A stretch of DNA of 64,000 bases. It comes from Anaerolineales bacterium (GTDB lineage: Bacteria > Chloroflexota > Anaerolineae > Anaerolineales > Villigracilaceae). The first letter of the stretch is position 1, and the number at the start of each line of letters is the position of its first letter. The stretch lies in NCBI GenBank assembly GCA_030583925.1, contig CP129482.1, forward strand, positions 186,001 through 250,000. The letters are read 5' to 3'. The notes beneath the pieces were generated by a model. That model worked only from the letters and a program-made list of their open reading frames with translations, was not told where the DNA came from and did no database searches. This document shows, one piece after another, positions 7,359 through 16,877 of this stretch. A program made the position numbers and the translations under genes.

Positions 7359-10070
7359 TCAACCGGATAACCATCCTTGTTCCCGGGCAATAGCAATCGC
7401 CTCAGTACGCCTGTTGGTACCGAGTTTTCCGTAAAGGTTGTTGATATGCGATTTGACTGTGCTGAGGGCAATGACAAGCGTGTCGGCGATCTCCTGATTG
7501 CTGCGGCCGGCTGCGATCAATCGCAAAATAGCTAGTTCGCGCTGGCTTAGAGGCTCAGCCAGATTTTCATTCCTGGCTTCCTCAACAGGAGCGGATGGGG
7601 AAAATGCAGCCAGCAGTTTGTCCGTATAAGCCAGCCGCCGAAGCAATGAGACTTCCGCATTGTCCCGGACATCTCGTTCGATGTTCAATCGATAATCAAG
7701 CAGGAGCAGGCGCATCGGTTGGCCTTCATCCACAAAGACCCGGATGTAGCTTTCAGGCTCGGCCAGAGCAATCGCCTGATCCAGGGTCCTGAACATTTCG
7801 GCGCTATTGTTTTGGGCCCGATAGAGTAGTGAACGCAGGATCAGGAGCTCAATTAACTCTCCCCACCATTGCCCGGCTGTGGCGCGCTCCACCAGGCGAT
7901 CTATGATCGCGGCTGATTCGAGAAGAAACCGATCCTGCTGTCCATGCCAGCTTTGAGCGAGGCGCAAGCGTACAAGTGTAATTGCCTGAACTTGACCCAG
8001 GGTTGTATGTTCCGGCAGCCATTGGCAGTCTTCCGCCCACTTGATCGCTGTGCCAAGATCATTTACCCGGATCGTCATGCGGAGCCTGCCAACATTCAAC
8101 CAAGTCCCAGCGCCTGTGTCAGTGACCAGCATTTGTGAGAACCACTCCTCGCCCTGCCGGATCGTGGCGAACGCCTGATTGGCATTTCCACGCGCCAGAT
8201 AAACTTGAGCGAGCGTTATGTATCCCTGAGCGAGGAGAAACTGTTCGATCGAACCCCGCAGGCGGTCCACCCCGTTCATCAGGGCACGAGCTGCCCCTTC
8301 GAGATCGTTTTGCTCATAAAGTACCCGTCCAAGGTGAATGTAGGTCATGCCAATCGCTGGCATGGTCTCCCAGTTCCTGCGAGCAGCCATATCCAACGCC
8401 TGGCGGCAGGATTGCAATGCCTGAGTAAGGTATCCCTGCCGGATTTGGATGTCGCTCAGCGTATCCAGGGCGCTCAAGGCCATGTAGGGTCCTCCCTTTG
8501 CTTCTCCCAGAGTCGCAGCCTCCAGGAATACCTGGCTGGCTGAGTCGATATCACCTTTTTGAAGATGGGCGACCCCCATCGTATAGAGTGCTCCTGCCTG
8601 CAGACCTCGATTATCCTCGGACAGAAGATTTAAGGCTTCTGCCGCCAGTTCAAATGCCCTGTCATTTTCGCGCCGAAAACGAGCCAAAGTTGCCCGAAGC
8701 AGGATCAATTCCCCCAGCACCTGCGCAGGCAGGTCGGGTGTGCCAAGCACTGCGCTGGTCTGCGGCGCAGTCAGCCACTTTTCCAGCTCATTCACGTGGC
8801 CGGTCAGGACAAGGCTCCAGCCATATGCCAGGATCAGGCGCGGCCGGGTCTGAACCAACCCCTCGGGCAGCTGCTGCAACCACGAACGGAAGAGGAATAT
8901 CTTGCTCTGCTGCATCATGAGCATACTGTAGCGCTCCACCAGCACAGCCGCCCGCTCCATATCAGGGGCTGCCAACGCGTGATGAATGGCATCATCGATC
9001 AAGCCCGCCTGTTCGAACCAGTCGCTTGCCCGGCGATGCAGTTCTGGGATCAACGCGCGCTGGGCATGACGTAACCTTCCCTGGAGCACCTCGGCGAACA
9101 GGTGGTGATAGCGATACCACTTGCCTTCGTCATCCAGGCGTGCGATGAACAGGTTGGCATGTTCCATCTCTTCAAGGATGGCTTGCCCGCCGGTATCTCC
9201 GGTCACGGCATCGCAGAGCGGTCCGCACAAACGCTCAAGAATGGATGTTTTCAGTAGAAAGTTCAGTATTCTCTCGGGTTGCTTGTCAATCACTTCATTC
9301 GCCAGATACCCCAGAATGTGACGATGACTTCCCGAAAATGCCGCGACAAACCCGGAGATATCCTCCTGTCCTTGCATCGAGAGCGCTGCGATCTGCAATC
9401 CGGCGATCCAGCCTTCTGTGCGTGCCTCCAACGCAGCGACCTCTTCAGAAGATAAACTCAACCCCATCGCGCGATTGAGGAATGCGGTCGATTCGTCTAC
9501 GGTAAAGCGCAGATCATTGGCGCGCAACTCGCTCAGTTGATCGCGGGCACGCAGTCGAGCCAGCGCGAGAGGCGGGTCCATGCGTGTTGTGATCAATAAG
9601 TGCATATTGTCTGGTTGATGCTCAGTGAGGAAAATCAGCCCATCGTGAATGGCTTGAGACTCGATGACATGATAATCATCCAGGACGATGCAAAATGCAT
9701 CCGAAAAGGCGGCAATATCATTAATCAGCGTTGTAAGGATGGAGGTGATCGGTAGCGCTTGTGGGGATTGTAGAAGCGAGAATGCTCCCTCGCCCAGATC
9801 CGCGCGCAACCGCTGCAGGGATTTGACGAAGTAAGCCAAAAATTTGACCGGATCATTATCGCTCGCGTCAAGCGAGAGCCAGGTCACGCAGCGCGGACTC
9901 TGGGGAATCCACTCGCTCAACAGGGTCGTTTTCCCAAACCCGGCAGGCGCGGTAATCAAAGTGAGCTTTTTATCCAACCCTGCGTTGAGACGCTCAACTA
10001 AACGCGGCCGCGAAACCAGATTTTTCCGCGGACGAGGGATGAATAATTTGGTCGTCAGGAGTTCGATCAT
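7359..10070 (-). CDS. LuxR family transcriptional regulator, MalT-like (STAND ATPase)
   Basis: A 903-residue regulator with the MalT layout. The N-terminal P-loop ATPase has Walker A APAGFGKTT (41-49) and Walker B-like FCIVLDDYH. A winged helix/WHD region (YRYHHLFAEVL) and about 400 residues of TPR-like helical repeats follow. The C-terminal LuxR helix-turn-helix is in about the last 63 residues (LSQRELAILRLIAAGRSNQE). Proteins of this class bind ATP and an inducer, oligomerise and activate transcription. It is followed 56 bases later by a sugar MFS transporter gene, the likely target. It is one of three paralogues in the window; unlike the other two, its upstream DNA shows no TATAAT next to the start codon. 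Confidence 0.9.
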   Translation of the reverse strand: MIELLTTKLFIPRPRKNLVSRPRLVERLNAGLDKKLTLITAPAGFGKTTLLSEWIPQSPRCVTWLSLDASDNDPVKFLAYFVKSLQRLRADLGEGAFSLLQSPQALPITSILTTLINDIAAFSDAFCIVLDDYHVIESQAIHDGLIFLTEHQPDNMHLLITTRMDPPLALARLRARDQLSELRANDLRFTVDESTAFLNRAMGLSLSSEEVAALEARTEGWIAGLQIAALSMQGQEDISGFVAAFSGSHRHILGYLANEVIDKQPERILNFLLKTSILERLCGPLCDAVTGDTGGQAILEEMEHANLFIARLDDEGKWYRYHHLFAEVLQGRLRHAQRALIPELHRRASDWFEQAGLIDDAIHHALAAPDMERAAVLVERYSMLMMQQSKIFLFRSWLQQLPEGLVQTRPRLILAYGWSLVLTGHVNELEKWLTAPQTSAVLGTPDLPAQVLGELILLRATLARFRRENDRAFELAAEALNLLSEDNRGLQAGALYTMGVAHLQKGDIDSASQVFLEAATLGEAKGGPYMALSALDTLSDIQIRQGYLTQALQSCRQALDMAARRNWETMPAIGMTYIHLGRVLYEQNDLEGAARALMNGVDRLRGSIEQFLLAQGYITLAQVYLARGNANQAFATIRQGEEWFSQMLVTDTGAGTWLNVGRLRMTIRVNDLGTAIKWAEDCQWLPEHTTLGQVQAITLVRLRLAQSWHGQQDRFLLESAAIIDRLVERATAGQWWGELIELLILRSLLYRAQNNSAEMFRTLDQAIALAEPESYIRVFVDEGQPMRLLLLDYRLNIERDVRDNAEVSLLRRLAYTDKLLAAFSPSAPVEEARNENLAEPLSQRELAILRLIAAGRSNQEIADTLVIALSTVKSHINNLYGKLGTNRRTEAIAIAREQGWLSG

Positions 10071-10081
10071 CGGACCCTTTT

Positions 10082-10099
10082 CGCTAAGGTAGCGACCTT
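10082..10099. promoter_or_regulatory. Overlapping palindromes upstream of regulator gene
   Basis: Two overlapping inverted repeats, CGCTA-AGG-TAGCG (10082-10094) and AAGGT-AGCG-ACCTT (10086-10099), lie 12 to 29 bases upstream of the start codon of the MalT-like gene at 10070. They could be an operator or alternative RNA hairpins in the leader. No factor can be assigned. Confidence 0.35.
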
Positions 10100-10411
10100 A
10101 TTCCTATGGAAATGTCGAGCGGGTCGCGTGACTGGAACGAGTCTTGCAATAGGTTGTTTATCGTTGGGCGATTGACGTTGTTGGAGTGTATCGGAATTAA
10201 TTCAGAACGCTGACCGCGAATCGCGCAGAAAAAGCAGGTTTTTTCTCGAATCAGCGTGGGTTGGCGTTTATCAGCTTCTCCACACGGTTTTATAGGTTTG
10301 CCGATAAAGTTTATTATATTCCAGTTAATCGGAATTTGTTGGGGAATCGAGAACTCTCACAGACGACCTCTGAAAGGCGCTGAATATCTTTGAGATTAGA
10401 CGAAAACTCGG
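10100..10411. other. Intergenic stretch without recognised gene
   Basis: About 310 bases between the divergent regulator and the first comM fragment. It holds a short degenerate segment of CAGCGT/CGTTTATCAGC type words (10240-10275) like those of decayed intergenic repeats, and an AT-rich segment near 10305-10335. I see no open frame of interest, no RNA gene and no clear promoter. Confidence 0.5.
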
Positions 10412-10915
10412 TTCAATTGTGTACACCCCTGCCCTTGTGGCTATTACGGCGACCCACAAAAACCCTGCACTTGCGCCCAGGGAGTTGTCACGAAATATCA
10501 AAAGCGCATTTCAGGTCCGATGCTCGACCGCATTGACATCCACATCGAAGTCCCGCGCGTGGATTATGAAAAGTTGAGCGGGGATCGTTTGGGTGAATCG
10601 TCAGAAAGCATTCGCAAACGAGTCCAAACTGCACGTGATATTCAACTTCACCGATTTACCGACTCCCAATCTGCCATCATCTGCAACGCCGACATGCGTG
10701 TGGGGGAGATTCGTCAGTTCTGCAAATTGCAAGACGAAGGTCAAAGCCTGATGCGCGCGGCGATGAGTCAGATGAACCTCTCGGCGCGGGCGTATCATCG
10801 CATTTTGAAATTAGCACGCACCATCGCTGATCTGGCGGGGAGCGAGGAGATTCAATCCGCACATTTGGCGGAGGCTTTGCAGTATCGTCCGAAGTTGATG
10901 CAAGGAACGATGTGA
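10412..10915 (+). pseudogene. comM/yifB 3' fragment, copy 1 (Mg-chelatase-like C-terminal part)
   Basis: An in-frame 168-codon stretch encodes the C-terminal third of a ComM/YifB AAA+ protein: the PCPCGYYGD zinc-ribbon-like cysteine cluster, KYQKRISGPMLDRIDIHIEV (the sensor region of the ATPase) and the C-terminal helical domain with RAAMSQMNLSARAYHRILKL and EALQYRP. The N-terminal S16-like domain, Walker A and Walker B are all missing, so this is a truncated gene; a TAG stops the frame at 10397-10399. Homology to the other copies begins about 10 to 20 bases left of TTCAATTGTGTACACC and then enters the coding part. No frameshift or internal stop is present, which is odd for a dead fragment. 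Intact ComM acts in natural transformation as a branch-migration helicase. Translation from the internal ATG at 10520 is conceivable but unproven. Confidence 0.85.
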
Positions 10916-10993
10916 TAGGGTAAACGAAACGAAGGTTAATCTTTTCCAGGCTATTTAGATATGAGATCACTCTGATGAACTGGGTGGGTGTTA

Positions 10994-11006
10994 TATAATT
11001 GCACAT
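10994..11006 (+). promoter_or_regulatory. -10 box for leaderless regulator transcript
   Basis: TATAAT at 10994-10999 lies seven bases before the ATG at 11007, so transcription would start at or next to the start codon. No ribosome site is present in the remaining space. No good -35 hexamer is seen at 17 bases, so activation may be needed. A near-identical arrangement precedes the paralogue at 31338. Confidence 0.6.
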
Positions 11007-13727
11007 ATGGCGATTCCAATATTAGCCACAAAGCTCTACATTCCACCGCCTCCTCCAAAACTGGTTGCTCGTTCCCGCTTGGTCAAACAACTCACCGATG
11101 GGTTATCAAGCGGACACAAATTGACCATCGTTTCTGCCCCTGCCGGCTTCGGAAAAAGCACATTGGTCAGCGAATGGGTTGTGAATTGTGGACGACAGGT
11201 TGCCTGGTTGTCGCTCGATGAAAACGACAATGACCCAACGCGGTTTCTGATATATGTCATTTGTTCATTGCAAACAATCTCGCCAAACCTGGGGGCAAAC
11301 ATACTGGATACTCTTCAATCCCCTCAAATACCGCCAATCGATTCAATTCTCACAGCCTTACTCAATGAAATCTCCGATATTCCTGACGCTTTCATCCTTG
11401 TCCTTGATGATTACCATCTCACGGACGCTAAATCGGTCGATGATGCCCTCGCTTTTTTGATCGAACACCTTCCTCCTCAGATGCACCTGGTAATCACCAC
11501 TCGTGAAGATCCGTCTCTGCCTATCCATCGACTTCGTGCCCGAAATCAATTGACCGAAATCCGCGCGGCGGACTTGCGTTTTACCTCGTCTGAAGCAGCA
11601 GAATTTCTTAATCAGGTGATGGGTCTTAGACTTGCATCAGAAGATGTCGCCGCGCTGGAAGCACGCACCGAAGGCTGGATCGCCGGTCTGCAGCTTGCCG
11701 CGCTTTCAATAGGGGGACGGAATGACATTCATGGATTTATCCAATCATTTGCAGGGGATCACCGCTATATTATGGATTATTTGGTCGAGGAGGTGTTGCG
11801 ACGCCAGTCTGAAACAACCAGAAACTTTTTGCTGCAGACATCCATTCTTGATCGTTTGAATGGCTCGATCTGTGACGCTGTGACCGCTCAACCGGGAGGT
11901 AAATCGAGATTAGAACAACTGCAACGGGGGAACCTGTTTCTCATTCCGTTGGATGACAAGCGGGATTGGTATCGCTACCATCATCTATTTGCCGATGTGC
12001 TTCGCATGCATTTGATGGCAGAGCAGCCTGATTTAGTTTCTATGCTTCACCATCGCGCGAGTGAGTGGTATGAGCTAAATGAATTAACAGCTGATGCGAT
12101 CCATCATGCGCTGGTTGGAGAAGATTTTGAGCGGGCGGCGGGGCTAATAGAAAAAGCTTTACCAATCATGCGTCAAAGCAGACAGGAACCCACACTGCTG
12201 AGGTGGCTCAAAGCGCTGCCCAATGAACTATTTCAGCCACGCCCCGTATTGAACGTTCACTATATCGGCATACTGATGCAGAATGGTCAGTTTGACGGAG
12301 TGGAGTCACGACTGCAAGATGTTGAACAGTGGCTGACTGCTCCCGAAGATATTCGGGAACAACCCGTTTATGTGGATGAAGAGGAATTTCAGCGCATTCC
12401 AAGTTCGGTTGCCATGTATCAAGCCGCAATTGCCCTGGCACAAGGCGATGTGGTAAATGCCATGAAAAACGCGCGCAAAGTGCTTGAACTTGCTCGTAAG
12501 GATGAAGATTTCCCCCGTGGAGCGGCATCGTCACTGTTAGGGCTTGCATCCTGGACGAGCGGCGATCTCAAGACAGCCTATGAGATGTTCTCTAAAGGAA
12601 TGGCTCATTTGCATAAAGTTGGATACGTCTCAGATGTGATCGGCGGCTCTGTGACTCTGGCGGATATTCGGATCACGCAGGGGCGTCTGCGGGAAGCAAT
12701 GATTATCTACGAGCGCGGATTGCAGCTTGCGACAAAGCAGGGTGCGCCAGTCCTTCGCGGTGCGGCAGACATGTATGTTGGTATGGCTGAACTCTACCGC
12801 GAACATAACGACCTAAATGCCGCCATGCAATCTCTCCAGAAGAGCAAAGAGCTTGGTGAGTTCAACGGCTTACCGAAAAACCCGTATCGTTGGCGTGTGG
12901 CGATGGCGAGAATAAAAGAAGCTCAAGGTGATTTTGACGATGCTTTCCAATTGCTCAATGAGGCAGAACCCCGCTTTATGGCTGACTTTTCTCCAAATGT
13001 CCGCCCGGTGACGGCATTGAAGGCGCGAGTATGGATCAAGCAAGGCAAGTTGGAGAAGGCTCTGGATTGGGCGCGTGAGCGGAAGTTGTCCATTGAGGAA
13101 GAACCCAGTTACTTGCGGGAGTTTGAGCAAATCACGTTTGCAAGGATATTATTATCGCAAGGCGACGATACAGATAGTCTGTTAAATGATGCAACAGGAT
13201 ACCTGGAACGCCTCCTGAAAGCAGCAGAAGCAGGCGGCAGAAATGGAAGTGTCATCGAAATCCTGATCTTGCAGACGCTCGCTCATCAAATGCGAGAGGA
13301 TATCCCAGCCGCCCTGTCAGCGCTGGAGCGCGCCCTTGCGTTGGCTGAGCCAGAAGGCTATATCCGCCTGTTCGTGGATGAAGGCACAGCCATGGAAGCG
13401 TTACTCCGCAAAGTTGCCACAAACAAGATCATGCCAGATTATGCAGGCAGGTTGTTGTCGGCATTTGAGGCGGAGCGAATAAGAAGCGGGGAAGAAACGC
13501 CTCCTTATGCCGCGCCAGTTTCAGGGTTCCTGATTGAGCCGCTCAGTCAGCGTGAGTTGGACATCCTGCGCCTGTTCAAGACCGAGTTGTCGGGTCCCGA
13601 GATCGCGCAGGAACTCGTCATCGCTTTGAGCACGGTTCGGAGTCATACCAAAAGTATTTATAACAAACTCAACGTCAATAGCCGTCGTGGGGCTGTGAAA
13701 CGGGCAATTGAACTTGGCTTAATCTAA
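11007..13727 (+). CDS. LuxR family transcriptional regulator, MalT-like (STAND ATPase)
   Basis: A 906-residue MalT-type activator. Walker A is APAGFGKST (44-52), Walker B-like FILVLDDYH, then YRYHHLFADVLR of the winged-helix region, a long helical TPR-like sensor region, and a C-terminal LuxR domain beginning LSQRELDILRLFKTELSGPE. It is closer in sequence to the paralogue at 28618-31338 than to that at 7359-10070; for example, both begin with PILATKL and share GDNDP/ENDNDP. It starts 91 bases after the comM fragment and is transcribed in the same direction. The genes downstream (13927 onward) are candidate targets, though a strong hairpin follows this gene. The start is set by the TATAAT seven bases upstream, which implies a leaderless mRNA. 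Confidence 0.9.
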   Translation: MAIPILATKLYIPPPPPKLVARSRLVKQLTDGLSSGHKLTIVSAPAGFGKSTLVSEWVVNCGRQVAWLSLDENDNDPTRFLIYVICSLQTISPNLGANILDTLQSPQIPPIDSILTALLNEISDIPDAFILVLDDYHLTDAKSVDDALAFLIEHLPPQMHLVITTREDPSLPIHRLRARNQLTEIRAADLRFTSSEAAEFLNQVMGLRLASEDVAALEARTEGWIAGLQLAALSIGGRNDIHGFIQSFAGDHRYIMDYLVEEVLRRQSETTRNFLLQTSILDRLNGSICDAVTAQPGGKSRLEQLQRGNLFLIPLDDKRDWYRYHHLFADVLRMHLMAEQPDLVSMLHHRASEWYELNELTADAIHHALVGEDFERAAGLIEKALPIMRQSRQEPTLLRWLKALPNELFQPRPVLNVHYIGILMQNGQFDGVESRLQDVEQWLTAPEDIREQPVYVDEEEFQRIPSSVAMYQAAIALAQGDVVNAMKNARKVLELARKDEDFPRGAASSLLGLASWTSGDLKTAYEMFSKGMAHLHKVGYVSDVIGGSVTLADIRITQGRLREAMIIYERGLQLATKQGAPVLRGAADMYVGMAELYREHNDLNAAMQSLQKSKELGEFNGLPKNPYRWRVAMARIKEAQGDFDDAFQLLNEAEPRFMADFSPNVRPVTALKARVWIKQGKLEKALDWARERKLSIEEEPSYLREFEQITFARILLSQGDDTDSLLNDATGYLERLLKAAEAGGRNGSVIEILILQTLAHQMREDIPAALSALERALALAEPEGYIRLFVDEGTAMEALLRKVATNKIMPDYAGRLLSAFEAERIRSGEETPPYAAPVSGFLIEPLSQRELDILRLFKTELSGPEIAQELVIALSTVRSHTKSIYNKLNVNSRRGAVKRAIELGLI

Positions 13728-13748
13728 AACGAACAACTGAGATATTCA

Positions 13749-13780
13749 AAGACCCCGCCAAATTTTACCGGCGGGGTCTT
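13749..13780. terminator. Strong GC hairpin after regulator gene
   Basis: AAGACCCCGCC (13749-13759) pairs perfectly with GGCGGGGTCTT (13770-13780) around a 10-base loop, 22 bases after the stop of the MalT-like gene. The flanks lack a U-tract, so termination may be factor-assisted or partial. Confidence 0.65.
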
Positions 13781-13799
13781 CGATTCTCCCCACACGAAA

Positions 13800-13815
13800 T
13801 CCCCACATGTGGGGA
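13800..13815. promoter_or_regulatory. Palindromic operator candidate with flanking half-sites
   Basis: TCCCCACATGTGGGGA is a perfect 16-base palindrome. A further CTCCCCACA word lies on each side (about 13785-13794 and 13821-13830), so three direct CCCCACA half-sites are spaced by about 16 to 20 bases. It sits 111 bases upstream of the membrane-protein gene at 13927. A site for the adjacent MalT-like activator or another dimeric regulator is possible. Confidence 0.5.
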
Positions 13816-13926
13816 AGACATCTCCCCACATTGATTTGTATATTGTCATCAATCGAACCCAAACAGGCAGCGATGCCGGGTGTCAATCTCTGACATTTAT
13901 CTAACGGTTCAAAAAGGAGACAAATT

Positions 13927-14388
13927 ATGAATACCAAGTCCGAAGTATCAATGTTCAGGCTCTATCTGTTGAGAGCCATGTATGCGTTCATGGCTATTGG
14001 GTTGGCAATCTATAAATTGCCCGCGATTTTCAACCCTCCTGCAAATTTGTCGACCACGGGCAGTGTTGTGCTCAGTGTGCTCGCTGGGCTGGCGCTCCTG
14101 GCGGGGGTAGGAATTCATCGCCCACTCAAGATGCTGCCACTGTTGTTCTTCGAGTTTCTGTGGAAGGCTGTCTGGGTTCTGGCGTTCGCGCTTCCCCAAT
14201 GGTCTGCCGGGCAGTTAGCTCCCGACGCTCAAGAGGTACTGATCAACAACCTCGTGGGCATTGTGTTGGTTCCACTTGTGATGCCCTGGGCTTATGTCTT
14301 CAATCAGTATGTGAAGATGCCCGGCGATCCTTGGATGAAGAAGATTATCTCAAATTCAGACCGGCGCACGACAGGCAGTGAAGCCTAG
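13927..14388 (+). CDS. Hypothetical four-helix membrane protein
   Basis: A 153-residue membrane protein with four hydrophobic segments, beginning after LYLLRAMYAFMAIGLAIY, and a polar C-terminal tail of about 18 residues. I recognise no family with confidence. The ATG has AAAAAGGAG upstream at the correct distance. It is followed 44 bases later by another membrane-protein gene in the same direction, and the run continues to 18474 as a likely multi-gene unit of small membrane proteins and an oxidoreductase. The palindrome at 13800-13815 lies in its promoter region. Confidence 0.75.
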   Translation: MNTKSEVSMFRLYLLRAMYAFMAIGLAIYKLPAIFNPPANLSTTGSVVLSVLAGLALLAGVGIHRPLKMLPLLFFEFLWKAVWVLAFALPQWSAGQLAPDAQEVLINNLVGIVLVPLVMPWAYVFNQYVKMPGDPWMKKIISNSDRRTTGSEA

Positions 14389-14432
14389 TATCGAAATTCA
14401 AAACCTATTTTATGAATTCACAAGGAGACAAA

Positions 14433-15161
14433 ATGAATGCCAAAGGAAAGACTTCAATCAAAGAGAGCAAGCCGAAAATGTCGGCATCTGCTCTTTCACG
14501 GCTGGCAGGTGTTTCTGCCGTGTTGGCAGGGCTGTGTTTCATCATTATTGGATTGTTCCACCAACTCAACATCCCTTCATCTGTCGCTACTGCCGCTTGG
14601 ATAAACGTCCATATTGCTGCGACTGCCCTGGGCTTCTTCGGATTGTTCGGCATGGCAGGGTTGTATGCCCGGCAAGTGGAAACGTCTGGTTGGCTGGGTT
14701 TGATTGGCTTTCTCCTGTTTAGCCTTTGGATGACGATCGTCACCGGTTTTTCCTTCGTGGAAGCCTTTTTCCTGCCGCAATTAGCAACAGTGTCGCCCGC
14801 GTTTGTGGAAAACATCCTCGGAATGTTTTCCAGCGTCCCCGGCACGATTGATCTCGGCGTTCTCCCTACATTGTGGAATCTATCGGGAGTCTTAATTATC
14901 CTGGGACCTTTGCTGTTCGGCATCGCTACGTTTCGCGCTCGTGTCCTGTCGCGTTGGGCTGGCGGTTTGCTCGCCTTCGCAGCCGTGCTGGTTCCCCTCG
15001 GTGGAATGGTTCCAGCCGAGTACCAACCCGAGTTCATCATGATACCGCTTGGGCTGGCTATCGCATGGATGGGATACGCACTCGTTTCTGAACGCCGGGA
15101 AACCTCCGTTGAGTCTGTGGTTGCAAATTCCGCTCAACCAGTATTGGGCAAAACTGCCTAA
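14433..15161 (+). CDS. Hypothetical polytopic membrane protein
   Basis: The product has 242 residues from ATG 14433, chosen because AAGGAGAC lies directly upstream; an in-frame ATG at 14412 lacks this. Six to seven hydrophobic segments follow a basic N-terminal stretch of about 25 residues. Loops carry ARQVETSGWLGLIGFLLF and ARVLSRWAGGLL, motifs seen in uncharacterised membrane proteins of Chloroflexota and actinobacteria. No enzymatic motif is visible. It sits between two other small membrane-protein genes and is followed by a strong palindromic hairpin. Confidence 0.75.
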   Translation: MNAKGKTSIKESKPKMSASALSRLAGVSAVLAGLCFIIIGLFHQLNIPSSVATAAWINVHIAATALGFFGLFGMAGLYARQVETSGWLGLIGFLLFSLWMTIVTGFSFVEAFFLPQLATVSPAFVENILGMFSSVPGTIDLGVLPTLWNLSGVLIILGPLLFGIATFRARVLSRWAGGLLAFAAVLVPLGGMVPAEYQPEFIMIPLGLAIAWMGYALVSERRETSVESVVANSAQPVLGKTA

Positions 15162-15169
15162 AAATTACG

Positions 15170-15202
15170 GCAAGGCAGGCAGTTATTAACTGCCTGCCTT
15201 GC
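15170..15202. terminator. Perfect 16-bp-stem hairpin
   Basis: GCAAGGCAGGCAGTTA (15170-15185) pairs with TAACTGCCTGCCTTGC (15187-15202) around a single central T. It begins nine bases after the stop of the 14433 gene and ends 23 bases before the next start. With no U-tract it is more likely an mRNA-processing or stabilising hairpin than an intrinsic terminator. Confidence 0.6.
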
Positions 15203-15225
15203 AGAATGCACAAAAGGATGCAGAA

Positions 15226-15915
15226 ATGAAAACAAATGCTATTGGCAACTATCCAACGAATATGTCAACAAAAAAAGTTCGGACATCATGGTGGTTACCG
15301 GCTGGTCTTATCTTGCTGAGCATTATCCCGATCATCTTCGGCGCCATCCGCCTCAACCAGTTGGCAAGCGGCGCGGAGATTACCCCAGACAATGCGCGCT
15401 TCTTTGCGTCGCCCTCGCCGGTGATCATTCACATTATTAGCTCCGCGATCTACGCCTTGCTCGGCGCGTTCCAATTTGTTAGTAGTCTTTGGGAGCGCGG
15501 CAACCGTTGGCATCGCTGGGTTGGGCGGCTACTTGTTCCATTTGGGTTTGCAGTCGGACTCTCTGGAATTTGGATGACTCTCTTTTATGACTACCCGGAG
15601 GGAGCCAGCAAACTACTGTACGGACTGCGCCTCTTTTTCGGCTCGGGCATGGTCCTGTCCATCAGCTTTGGATTCATCTCGATCCGGCGGCGGGATGTCA
15701 ATCAGCACCGCGCCTGGATGACGCGTGCTTACGCTATCGGTATGGGCGCTGGCACTCAAATACTGACTGGAATGGTTGGAGCATTAATCATTGGCAAACC
15801 AAATGAATTTGAAAATGCACTTTTGATGGGCGCCGCCTGGGTGATCAACCTTGTAATTGCTGAATGGAGCATCCGCAAACTGTCAACCCATCAACTCCGC
15901 GCGTCACAGATTTGA
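15226..15915 (+). CDS. DUF2306 family membrane protein
   Basis: The product has 229 residues from ATG 15226, which has AAAAGGATG ahead of it. The alternative start at 15199 would lie inside the upstream hairpin. Six to seven transmembrane segments are present, with conserved polar pairs: HIISSAIYALLGAFQF, NRWHRWVGRLL, and NQHRAWMTRAYAIGMGAGTQ. These repeated His/Arg-containing segments are typical of DUF2306, a family of unknown function that resembles cytochrome b561-like four-helix units and may bind heme through the histidines (H150s region and HRAWM), which is an inference. It precedes the oxidoreductase gene at 15951 by 35 bases. Confidence 0.8.
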   Translation: MKTNAIGNYPTNMSTKKVRTSWWLPAGLILLSIIPIIFGAIRLNQLASGAEITPDNARFFASPSPVIIHIISSAIYALLGAFQFVSSLWERGNRWHRWVGRLLVPFGFAVGLSGIWMTLFYDYPEGASKLLYGLRLFFGSGMVLSISFGFISIRRRDVNQHRAWMTRAYAIGMGAGTQILTGMVGALIIGKPNEFENALLMGAAWVINLVIAEWSIRKLSTHQLRASQI

Positions 15916-15950
15916 ATCAACTTTAAATATCAAAAGAAAGGATTTTATAA

Positions 15951-16877
15951 ATGAAAGCAATTGTAGCAACCCAATACGGTGGACCGGAAGTTCTTCAACT
16001 CAAAGAGGTCCAGAAGCCAACGCCGAAAGATGATGAGATTCTTATAAAAGTTCACGCGACCACCGTCACTGCCGCGGATTTTCGAATGCGGAGTTTTACC
16101 GTTCCTGCCCCGTTATGGATCCCCGCTCGCATCGCGTTGGGCATCACAAAACCTAAACAGCCGATCTTCGGTTCTGAACTCTCCGGTGAGGTTGAAGCCA
16201 TTGGGAAAAAGGTAACCCGCTTCAAGGTCGGGGATCAGGTGTTCGCTTCCACCCTCACCGAGAATTTTGGCGGCTACGCAGAATACAAATCCTTCCCCGA
16301 AAACGGGATGATGGCGATCAAGCCAAATAATTTGACCTACGAAGAGGCTGCCGCCCTTCCCATCGGCGCGACCACTGCCCTGCGCCTGCTCCGTAAAGGA
16401 AACATCCAACGTGGACAAAAAGTGATGATCTATGGCGCATCCGGAAGTGTCGGCACGTATGCCGTGCAATTGGCAAAGTATTTTGGGGCAGAAGTGACCG
16501 GCGTATGCAGCGCGTCCAATTTGGAGTTAGTGAAATCTCTGGGCGCCGATCACGTTCTTGATTACACAAAAGAGGATTTCGCAACAATGGCAGAACGTTA
16601 CGACGTCATCTTTGACGCTGTTGCCAAATTCCCAAAATCACAATACACGAAAGTTATCGCACCAAACGGGAAATTTGTATCGATGGCAAAACTGGACACT
16701 AAAGAAAGCATGGACAATCTGATCTTCGTCAAGGAACGGATCGAAAAGGGCGAGATCAAAGCAGTCATCGACCGGTGCTATCCGTTGGAGGATATGGTTG
16801 GGGCGCACCGTTACGTTGATGCAGGACGCAAAAAAGGCAATGTTGTCATCACAGTAAGGCATCCGAATGGAAAATGA
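15951..16877 (+). CDS. NAD(P)-dependent medium-chain dehydrogenase, quinone oxidoreductase-like
   Basis: A 308-residue MDR-superfamily enzyme. The GroES-like N-terminal domain begins [20 protein letters not shown]. The Rossmann fold has [19 protein letters not shown] (162-180). The cysteines and histidines of zinc alcohol dehydrogenases are missing, so it belongs with zeta-crystallin/quinone reductases that reduce enones or quinones with NADPH. It is closely related to the two MDR genes at 26133 and 27138; all three end in the pattern HRYV-x-x-G-x-KKGNVVI. Its last 11 bases overlap the start of the small domain gene at 16867. Substrate unknown. Confidence 0.9.
   Translation: MKAIVATQYGGPEVLQLKEVQKPTPKDDEILIKVHATTVTAADFRMRSFTVPAPLWIPARIALGITKPKQPIFGSELSGEVEAIGKKVTRFKVGDQVFASTLTENFGGYAEYKSFPENGMMAIKPNNLTYEEAAALPIGATTALRLLRKGNIQRGQKVMIYGASGSVGTYAVQLAKYFGAEVTGVCSASNLELVKSLGADHVLDYTKEDFATMAERYDVIFDAVAKFPKSQYTKVIAPNGKFVSMAKLDTKESMDNLIFVKERIEKGEIKAVIDRCYPLEDMVGAHRYVDAGRKKGNVVITVRHPNGK

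Noticed and set aside
10380..10430. 3' end of a group II intron at the shared left boundary of the comM fragments
   Set aside because: The boundary ends in AC before the exon-like sequence and is shared by three copies, but no domain V hairpin, no 5' exon and no reverse transcriptase are visible, and upstream likeness stops after 20 to 30 bases.
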